NCBI GenBank assembly: GCA_026987255.1
Contig: JALSNA010000177.1
Coordinates: 1 to 14,375, forward strand
Length of the DNA stretch: 14,375 nucleotides
Direction: 5' to 3'
Source of the DNA: Hyphomicrobiales bacterium
GTDB lineage: Bacteria; Pseudomonadota; Alphaproteobacteria; Rhizobiales; Aestuariivirgaceae
The position numbers were made by a program, and so were the translations under genes. Below are positions 8,634 through 12,885 of this stretch, one piece after another. The stretch's first letter is position 1. Each line of letters opens with the position of its first letter. Under the pieces are notes generated by a model. That model was given only the letters and a program-made list of their open reading frames with translations. It searched no databases and was not told the origin of the DNA.

Positions 8634-8749
8634 GGGCATCTCCATCAACAGTCTGAAGACCGTCCTCACCCTCTGCCAACCGTCCGTCATGTCCGATGAT
8701 TGGGGTGGAGGGGGCGGGGATGGACGCGCAGGCGTTTTTACAGAGCCCC
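8634..8749 (+). repeat. R1 interspersed repeat, copy A
   Basis: About 116 bp shared with 9646-9772. Blocks include GGCATCTCCAT, GTCTGAAGACC, TCCTCACC, ATGATyGGGGTGG and GGATGGACGCGCA, then GC-TTTTT and a final CCCC. The unit is an imperfect inverted repeat: the CCGTCCTCACC arm at 8660-8670 faces a diverged GC-rich arm ending GGGGATGG near 8723. It contains no open reading frame of its own that I believe. It lies between hslO and the yebC promoter. Confidence 0.75.
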
Positions 8750-8751
8750 TT

Positions 8752-8780
8752 TTGACTTGCGTGGCGTTTCGGGCCATATG
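8752..8780 (+). promoter_or_regulatory. Candidate yebC promoter
   Basis: TTGACT (8752-8757), 17-nt spacer, CATATG (8775-8780), 44 nt before the yebC start. The -35 box begins only 2 nt after the last base of R1 copy A, so the repeat abuts the promoter. The rest of the 8548-8823 gap is occupied by the repeats listed. Confidence 0.5.
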
Positions 8781-8823
8781 AGGGACCATCGCTATTCCAT
8801 CTCATTCAAGAGCTCAAGGACTC

Positions 8824-9570
8824 ATGGCTGGACATTCGCAATTCAAGAACATCATGCACCGCAAGGGCCGCCAGGACGCGGCCCGCTCGAAGATTTTCGC
8901 CAAGCTGTCGCGCGAGATCACCGTGGCCGCCAAGCTGGGCGGGCCCGATCCCGATTCCAACCCGCGCCTGCGGCTGGCGGTGCAGAATGCGCGCGCCCAG
9001 TCGATGCCCAAGGACAACATCCAGCGGGCCATCAACCGCTCGCAAGGGGGCGATGCGGAAAACTACGACGAAATCCGCTATGAGGGCTATGGCCCCGGCG
9101 GGGTGGCGGTCATTGTCGAGGCGCTGACCGACAACCGCAACCGCACGGCCGCCTCGGTGCGTTCCACCTTCTCCAAGTTCGGCGGCAACATGGGCGAGAC
9201 CGGCTCGGTGTCCTTCATGTTCGACCGGGTGGGCGAGATCGTCTACAAGCCGGAAGCGGGCGATGCCGACACGGTCATGGAGGCGGCCATAGAGGCCGGC
9301 GCCGATGACGTGATCTCCGACGAGACCGGCCACACCATCATCTGCGCCTTCGAGGACATCGGGGCGGTCTCGGCGGCCCTGACGGAGGCCCTGGGCGAGG
9401 CGGAATCCACCAAGGCCATCTGGAAACCGCAGACCATGACCGAGCTGGACGAGGACAAGGCCTCCACCATGCTCAAGCTCATCTCCGCCCTGGAGGATGA
9501 CGATGACGTGCAGAACGTCTATTCCAATTTCGAGGTCTCCGACGAGGTGCTGGCCAGGCTGACCAGTTGA
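8824..9570 (+). CDS. yebC: YebC/PmpR family DNA-binding regulator / TACO1-like translation factor
   Basis: A full-length (248 residues) YebC protein: [80 protein letters not shown], and the [18 protein letters not shown] block are the family signatures. YebC homologues have been described as transcription regulators and, more recently, as ribosome-associated factors that relieve stalling, like mitochondrial TACO1. The sequence alone does not decide between these roles. AAGGA lies close before the ATG. It is monocistronic in this window, with a candidate promoter at 8752-8780 and an intrinsic terminator at 9606-9638. It converges with the arsC gene. Confidence 0.95.
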   Translation: MAGHSQFKNIMHRKGRQDAARSKIFAKLSREITVAAKLGGPDPDSNPRLRLAVQNARAQSMPKDNIQRAINRSQGGDAENYDEIRYEGYGPGGVAVIVEALTDNRNRTAASVRSTFSKFGGNMGETGSVSFMFDRVGEIVYKPEAGDADTVMEAAIEAGADDVISDETGHTIICAFEDIGAVSAALTEALGEAESTKAIWKPQTMTELDEDKASTMLKLISALEDDDDVQNVYSNFEVSDEVLARLTS

Positions 9571-9605
9571 TGCGGAGCATCTTCGTTCTCTCCTGAAACA
9601 AGGCA

Positions 9606-9638
9606 AGGCTTCCGTTCATGACTGGCGGAGGCCTTTTT
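9606..9638 (+). terminator. Intrinsic terminator of yebC
   Basis: AGGCTTCCG-type arm at 9606-9614 pairs with CGGAGGCCT at 9626-9634 (one G-U pair), 11-nt loop, then TTTTT to 9638. It lies 36 nt after the yebC stop and just before R1 copy B. Confidence 0.85.
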
Positions 9639-9645
9639 GCCGGTG

Positions 9646-9772
9646 CGGCATCTCCATTGACTGTCTGAAGACCATCCTCACCTCTCTTTCCAGCCACCCA
9701 CAGTGTCCCATGATCGGGGTGGTTGGTTGGCAGAAGGTGAGGATGGACGCGCAAGCATTTTTGGAGTTCCCC
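9646..9772 (+). repeat. R1 interspersed repeat, copy B
   Basis: About 127 bp, the best-preserved R1 copy. The inner arms CCATCCTCACC (9672-9682) and GGTGAGGATGG (9736-9746) are perfect 11-bp inverted repeats. Inside them CCACCC (9694-9699) can pair with GGGTGG (9717-9722). Outside the stem are the left tail GGCATCTCCATTGACTGTCT and the right tail ACGCGCAAGCATTTTT ending in CCCC. It fills the gap between the convergent yebC and arsC genes. Confidence 0.8.
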
Positions 9773-9802
9773 GGTATCCTAACGGGAGAGACGGGTTTTG
9801 GC

Positions 9803-10252
9803 TCAGCGCTGCTTGCGCAGGAAGTTGCGGATGCGATCTTCCAGCATGGCATAGGCATTCTCGAAGGCCGCCTGCCTGACATCCCGCGGGCCTGTGGCGG
9901 CGGCCGGGTCGGGAATATCCCAATGATCCGTGGCCGGTCTGCCGGGCCAGACGGGGCAGGTTTCTCCGGCGGCGTTGTTGCATACGGTGATGATGGCATC
10001 CATCACCGGCGCACCGGGGCGGGCATAGAGCTGCCAGTTCTTCGAGCTCAGGTGAGTGGTGTCATGGCCGTTCTGGCGCAAAAGCTCCAGGGCCAGGGGG
10101 TGCACCTCTCCGGCCGGATGGCTGCCGGCCGAGAAGGCCCGCCAATGGCCCCGTCCCAGCCTGTTCATCAGGCATTCGGCCATGATGGAGCGGGCGGAGT
10201 TCCCGGTGCACAGAAAGAGAATATTGCGCGTTCTGGCGGGGAGCGCGGACAA
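9803..10252 (-). CDS. arsC: Arsenate reductase ArsC, low-molecular-weight phosphatase type
   Basis: The protein (149 residues from this start) has the P-loop CTGNSARS at 15-22 near the N-terminus, ITVCNNAAGETCPVWPG with Cys91 and Cys99, and HWDIPDPA. This three-cysteine pattern is that of thioredoxin-coupled arsenate reductases, which reduce arsenate to arsenite, rather than of plain protein tyrosine phosphatases. There is no ATG before the P-loop. TTG at 10252 has GAGGA 9 nt upstream and is my choice. TTG at 10261 would overlap the irr stop (TTGA) but has GAGGA directly against it. It follows irr by at most a few bases and is surely cotranscribed. No arsR, arsB or acr3 gene is seen nearby. 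Function by family is good; the true start is uncertain. Confidence 0.88.
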   Translation of the reverse strand: MSALPARTRNILFLCTGNSARSIMAECLMNRLGRGHWRAFSAGSHPAGEVHPLALELLRQNGHDTTHLSSKNWQLYARPGAPVMDAIITVCNNAAGETCPVWPGRPATDHWDIPDPAAATGPRDVRQAAFENAYAMLEDRIRNFLRKQR

Positions 10253-10257
10253 GGCGC

Positions 10258-10677
10258 TCAATCCTCGGCGAGGCGGATGATGACATCGATGCTGCCGACG
10301 CGCGCGCCATCTGGCAGTGGCGGCAGGTGGCTGATGGTGAGCTGGTCACCGGGGATGTCGATCAGGCTGTCGTTCCTGGGCGAATAGAAATGATAGTGCT
10401 CGGAGGTGTTGGTGTCATAGAAGGCCTTGGCGCCATCGGCTATGACCTCGCGCAGCAGACCGGCGCGGGTGAACTGGTTGAGCGTGTTGTAGATGGTGGC
10501 CAGGGAGATGGACAGATCCTGACGCGCCGCCTCGCGGTGCATCTGCTCGGCGGTGACGTGCCTGTGGCCCTTGCCGAAAAGCATGCCCGCCAGGGCGATG
10601 CGCTGGCGCGTGGGGCGCAGGCCGGCGGCCCGCAGCTTTTCGATGATCTGCTCTTCGTTCAATTTCAGCATGTCCAT
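10258..10677 (-). CDS. irr: Iron response regulator Irr (Fur family)
   Basis: A Fur-family winged-helix repressor of 139 residues, closest in pattern to alphaproteobacterial Irr, which represses or activates iron and haem genes under iron limitation. GLRPTRQRIALAGML (19-33), HVTAEQMHREA (40-50), the recognition helix SLATIYNTLNQFTRAGLLREV (58-78) and AFYDTNTSEHYHFYSPRN followed by SLIDIP are visible. It lacks the CxxC zinc motifs of classical Fur and any N-terminal Cys-Pro haem motif. The Irr histidine cluster reads His94-Tyr95-His96 instead of the usual three histidines. ATG 10677 has AGGTG 7 nt upstream; ATG 10671, with AGGA 7 nt upstream, is nearly as good. The stop lies beside the arsC start. 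It probably autoregulates (see the dyad at 10723-10740). Confidence 0.9.
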   Translation of the reverse strand: MDMLKLNEEQIIEKLRAAGLRPTRQRIALAGMLFGKGHRHVTAEQMHREAARQDLSISLATIYNTLNQFTRAGLLREVIADGAKAFYDTNTSEHYHFYSPRNDSLIDIPGDQLTISHLPPLPDGARVGSIDVIIRLAED

Positions 10678-10705
10678 ATCCTGACACCTGTTGCATATAT
10701 ACAAC

Positions 10706-10734
10706 CATATAGACGGAACGATAATAATTCGCAA
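10706..10734 (-). promoter_or_regulatory. irr-arsC promoter
   Basis: Minus-strand TTGCGA (10729-10734), 17-nt spacer, TATATG (10706-10711). Start of transcription would be near 10699, giving a leader of about 20 nt. Same -35 hexamer and spacing as the rimP operon promoter. Confidence 0.6.
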
Positions 10735-10740
10735 ATCATT
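10723..10740. promoter_or_regulatory. Candidate operator: AT-rich dyad over the irr -35 box
   Basis: AATAATTCGCAAATCATT reads nearly the same on both strands (14 of 18 positions symmetrical) and is centred on the -35 hexamer of the irr promoter. The position fits repression by a dimeric Fur-family protein, possibly Irr itself. It is not a clear match to a published Irr or Fur box that I can recall, so the identity of the binder is inference. Confidence 0.4.
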
Positions 10741-10809
10741 TCCCGGTGATTTCGTTCCGGCCCGCGGGAATGGCGCGCCTTGTGCGGCCTCTTTCCGGTG
10801 GCGGGTTCA

Positions 10810-10848
10810 GGTGGCTGGCAGGGGGTGAGGATGGTCTTCAGAGAGTTA
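10810..10848 (-). repeat. R1 repeat, interrupted inverted half-copy, first part
   Basis: GGTGGCTGG, GGTGAGGATGG and TCTTCAGA in this order are the reverse complement of the left half of R1. The copy breaks off at TA (10847-10848), where the R2 palindrome begins, and continues at 11146. The distal arm of R1 is absent; 10741-10809 shows nothing else I recognise. Confidence 0.75.
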
Positions 10849-10980
10849 GGGTCTGGACTCAACAAAAACGTGGCGCCAGTCTGGTGGCCAGCAACAGGAG
10901 ACCATGAAAAAATGTGCAATTACAAGCGTAAGCGCTTCTCTCCTGTTGCTGGCATCCACGCCTTTATTGAGTCCAGACCC
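10849..10980. mobile_element. R2 palindromic element, long form (MITE-like)
   Basis: A 132-bp element with perfect 14-bp ends GGGTCTGGACTCAA (10849-10862) and TTGAGTCCAGACCC (10967-10980), bounded by TA on both sides. The next arms CGTGG/CCACG pair as well. Inside sits a second perfect 15-bp inverted repeat, GCCAGCAACAGGAGA (10887-10901) with TCTCCTGTTGCTGGC (10939-10953). Compared with the copy at 12804-12867 it has exactly 68 bp more, all in the centre. It encodes no transposase, so if mobile it is non-autonomous. It is more AT-rich than the neighbouring genes. Confidence 0.65.
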
Positions 10981-10982
10981 TA

Positions 10983-11143
10983 GGGTCAGGACCCATAAAT
11001 TTGCACGGCATATGCAGGATTTATGCTGCATATCAGCGTCCTTTCGCCCTCGACAATACCTTCAGGTATTGCCCGCGGACGAAAGAAAGCTGATATTTTG
11101 CCTAAATCCTGCATATGTCATCCCTCTTTATGAGTCCTGACCC
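10983..11143. mobile_element. R3 palindromic element (MITE-like)
   Basis: A 161-bp element in tandem with R2, bounded by TA (10981-10982 and 11144-11145). The outer arms GGGTCAGGACCCATAAA (10983-10999) and TTTATGAGTCCTGACCC (11127-11143) match at all but one position. Further arms are nested inside: CATATGCAGGATTTA (11009-11023) with TAAATCCTGCATATG (11103-11117), ATATCAGC with GCTGATAT, CTTTCG with CGAAAG, and a central CAATACC-TTCA-GGTATTG hairpin (11054-11071). The whole unit can fold into one long hairpin. The ends resemble those of R2. No protein gene of its own. Confidence 0.65.
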
Positions 11144-11145
11144 TA

Positions 11146-11158
11146 ATGGAGATGCCCG
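11146..11158 (-). repeat. R1 repeat, interrupted inverted half-copy, second part
   Basis: ATGGAGATGCCCGC-like bases are the reverse complement of the R1 left end (GGCATCTCCAT). They resume exactly after the TA that closes R3, completing the half-copy begun at 10810-10848. Confidence 0.7.
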
Positions 11159-11227
11159 CATGATGCACCCATGACCATTTGTTGCTTCATTGCTTTTTTG
11201 ATGTATTGGCCAACAGAAGCCCCAAGC

Positions 11228-11257
11228 AAAAACCACGCCGGGCATTTCCGGCGTGGT
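11228..11257 (-). terminator. Intrinsic terminator of rpmB
   Basis: Minus strand ACCACGCCGG (11248-11257) pairs perfectly over 10 bp with CCGGCGTGGT (11232-11241), with a 6-nt loop, followed by a run of T. It lies about 33 nt after the rpmB stop. Confidence 0.92.
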
Positions 11258-11290
11258 CTGAATTTCATGCGGCGTAGCTGCTTGCGCGCT

Positions 11291-11587
11291 TCAGGCTTCG
11301 GCCTGGGCGGCGATGCGCTTCTTGATGTGCTTTTTCAGCTTCAGCGCCTTGTCCGAAAGCTGCGAATCGCGGGCCTTGAGCAAGAAGGCATCCAGGCCGC
11401 CGCGATGCTCCACGGATTTCAGGGCGCTGGTGGAGATGCGGAAACGGTAGCTTTCGCCCATGATGTCGCTCATCAGGTGCACGTTCACCAGGTTGGGCAG
11501 AAAGCGGCGGCGGGTCTTGTTGTGGGCGTGGCTGACGTTGTTGCCGGTCATCACGCCCTTGCCGGTCAGTTCGCAGCGGCGGGCCAT
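11291..11587 (-). CDS. rpmB: 50S ribosomal protein L28
   Basis: A basic 98-residue protein beginning [29 protein letters not shown], the characteristic L28 opening, with [10 protein letters not shown] and the C-terminal [12 protein letters not shown] helix. L28 is a component of the large subunit. The alphaproteobacterial form is longer than the roughly 78-residue E. coli protein. It stands alone, not with rpmG, between its own candidate promoter (11700-11728) and a strong terminator (11228-11257). A long leader with inverted repeats precedes it. It is divergent from the DUF3108 gene. Confidence 0.97.
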   Translation of the reverse strand: MARRCELTGKGVMTGNNVSHAHNKTRRRFLPNLVNVHLMSDIMGESYRFRISTSALKSVEHRGGLDAFLLKARDSQLSDKALKLKKHIKKRIAAQAEA

Positions 11588-11621
11588 GGGTTCAACTCCA
11601 AATTCTGTTCATCGGGTCTGG

Positions 11622-11679
11622 CGAAAACAGCGCACCGCCGCCATCTTGCAATCATGGCGCAAGGAGGCATCTGTTTTCG
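11622..11679 (-). promoter_or_regulatory. Structured leader of rpmB
   Basis: In the rpmB leader, 9-bp arms CGAAAACAG/CTGTTTTCG (11622-11630 and 11671-11679) enclose a second hairpin, CGCCAT/ATGGCG with a 9-nt loop (11639-11659). It is not followed by a T run, so it is not an ordinary terminator. Feedback control by a ribosomal protein is a possible role, but this is inference. Confidence 0.4.
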
Positions 11680-11699
11680 TGGATGTGCTCAGGGCGCAT

Positions 11700-11728
11700 G
11701 CTTTAGCGCCAAAGGGGCGGGGCGTCAA
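11700..11728 (-). promoter_or_regulatory. Candidate rpmB promoter
   Basis: Minus-strand TTGACG (11723-11728), 17-nt spacer, TAAAGC (11700-11705). The -35 is strong, the -10 moderate. Transcription from near 11693 would give a leader of about 105 nt holding the hairpin at 11622-11679. Confidence 0.5.
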
Positions 11729-11869
11729 GGCCCGCTGCGCGGCATATCCAAGTTCAGCCGCATTTGCATCCAATAAGGAAAGCGCGGGAGGCTTTCTTGC
11801 CATTCCGGCCGGGACTTGGCAAAAGGGACGTGGCGGCATTTCAACATTGGATCAGGGCAATTGACAGAC

Positions 11870-12697
11870 ATGACACGGACAGGACTAGTTTCTTTCAGGC
11901 CGCGCGCAGGCTCCGCGGTGCTGGGCTTGGGGGTGCTGCTTGCGGCCGCCATGACGGCGCCGGCGGCGGCGGATCCCATCAGCCTGAGTTATTCGATCGC
12001 CGTCTCCGGAACCCGGGCCATGAAAATGACCTTCGATGGCAATGTGGGCAAGAGCGCCTACAAGGCCCATGTGCGCATCAAGCCCGCCGGGTTCATGGGG
12101 CTTTTCATCAAGAAATCCTTCGATCTGTCCGGCTCCGGGCGGATCTCGGCCAAGGGCGCCATTCCGGCCCGTTTTTCCATGACGGTGAAAAAAAAGAAGA
12201 AGGCCCGGACGGGCACGATCACATGGAATGGTGGCAAGATGCACTGGCGGCGCACGCCAGCTTACGATCAGCAGACGGTGGCCAGCGTTTGGCGCGCCAT
12301 GGGAAAAGGCGCGCCCGACCCGCTGAGCCTGCTCATCGGCATGGCCGGGCGGGCCCCGGCGCAAAGCTGCAAGGGCACGCGGCGGGTTTTCGATGGCCAT
12401 TATGTCTATGACCTGAAACTCTCCCTGCGCGGCAAGACGGCGGTCAAGTCGGCGTTCTATCGCGGCCCGGCCACGATCTGCCGCATGCTCTATGTGCCGG
12501 TGGCGGGCATGTCCGAGAAGAAAAAACGCAAGATCCTGGCCGATCCATGGATCTTCAACCTGGTGCTGATCCCCCTGACCAGCAAGGAGGCGGGCCGGCT
12601 CATGGCCCCGGTGCGCGCCTATGGCCGCGTCAAGGGGCGCAATTTCACCGCCAGCCTCAGTGCCGCCAGCATCGGCGGGCGGCCGCTGCGGCCCTGA
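11870..12697 (+). CDS. Secreted DUF3108-type protein of unknown function
   Basis: A 275-residue protein with an N-terminal signal peptide: Arg-containing n-region (MTRTGLVSFRPRAG), hydrophobic core VLGLGVLLAAAM, and a likely cleavage after APAAA near residue 34, so the mature protein should be periplasmic. The rest resembles DUF3108: beta-rich, with SYSIAVSGTRAMKMTF after the signal, a basic KKKKKART stretch, a repeated VYDLKL/FDG-type segment, and two cysteines (SCKGT and TICRM) about 50 residues apart that could form a disulphide. No catalytic motif is visible and I assign no function. DUF3108 genes next to rpmB occur in other alphaproteobacteria, from memory. The start is uncertain: a good-looking -35 box lies just upstream and its -10 would fall inside the coding frame. 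A terminator follows at 12761. Confidence 0.8.
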   Translation: MTRTGLVSFRPRAGSAVLGLGVLLAAAMTAPAAADPISLSYSIAVSGTRAMKMTFDGNVGKSAYKAHVRIKPAGFMGLFIKKSFDLSGSGRISAKGAIPARFSMTVKKKKKARTGTITWNGGKMHWRRTPAYDQQTVASVWRAMGKGAPDPLSLLIGMAGRAPAQSCKGTRRVFDGHYVYDLKLSLRGKTAVKSAFYRGPATICRMLYVPVAGMSEKKKRKILADPWIFNLVLIPLTSKEAGRLMAPVRAYGRVKGRNFTASLSAASIGGRPLRP

Positions 12698-12760
12698 GAG
12701 CGCAGGGCGCGCAAGGCTTGCCTTGCGGCCCTTTGGGGCTTATGAAGCAGACATCATTTT

Positions 12761-12794
12761 CCGCCGGAGCGCGTCCCCCGTGTCCGGCGGTTTT
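12761..12794 (+). terminator. Intrinsic terminator after the DUF3108 gene
   Basis: CCGCCGGA (12761-12768) and TCCGGCGG (12783-12790) form a perfect 8-bp stem with a 14-nt loop, followed by TTTT. A smaller perfect hairpin CGCAAGG-CTTG-CCTTGCG (12710-12727) precedes it, without a T run. Confidence 0.7.
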
Positions 12795-12803
12795 CATTGC
12801 CCA

Positions 12804-12867
12804 GGGTCTGGACTCAACAAAAACGTGGCGCCAGTCTGGCGGCCACGCCTTTATTGAGACCAGCCCC
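12804..12867. mobile_element. R2 palindromic element, short form, upstream of typA
   Basis: A 64-bp element. Its left 42 bases match the R2 copy at 10849 with one mismatch and its right end matches with two. The 26-base arms (12804-12829 and 12842-12867) pair at 21 positions around a small GCCA/TGGC hairpin. There are no flanking TA pairs here, so it has either decayed or arrived otherwise. It ends 18 bases before the typA start codon and so lies in the typA leader or promoter region. Confidence 0.65.
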
Positions 12868-12885
12868 CAAAAGAGACAAACCGAC

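Noticed and set aside
9672..9765. R1 copy B as an intrinsic terminator for the convergent genes
   Set aside because: The T run is about ten bases away from the stem, too far for a standard terminator, and yebC already has its own at 9606-9638.
8098..9999. Minus-strand frames over R1 copies A and B sharing KNACASI and TPIxGH
   Set aside because: The shared residues come from the repeated DNA, not from a conserved protein; the frames overlap hslO, yebC or arsC and have no start signals.
11614..11621. GGGTCTGG in the rpmB leader as a further R2 end
   Set aside because: Only eight bases match and the flanking sequence and partner arm are missing; chance is sufficient.
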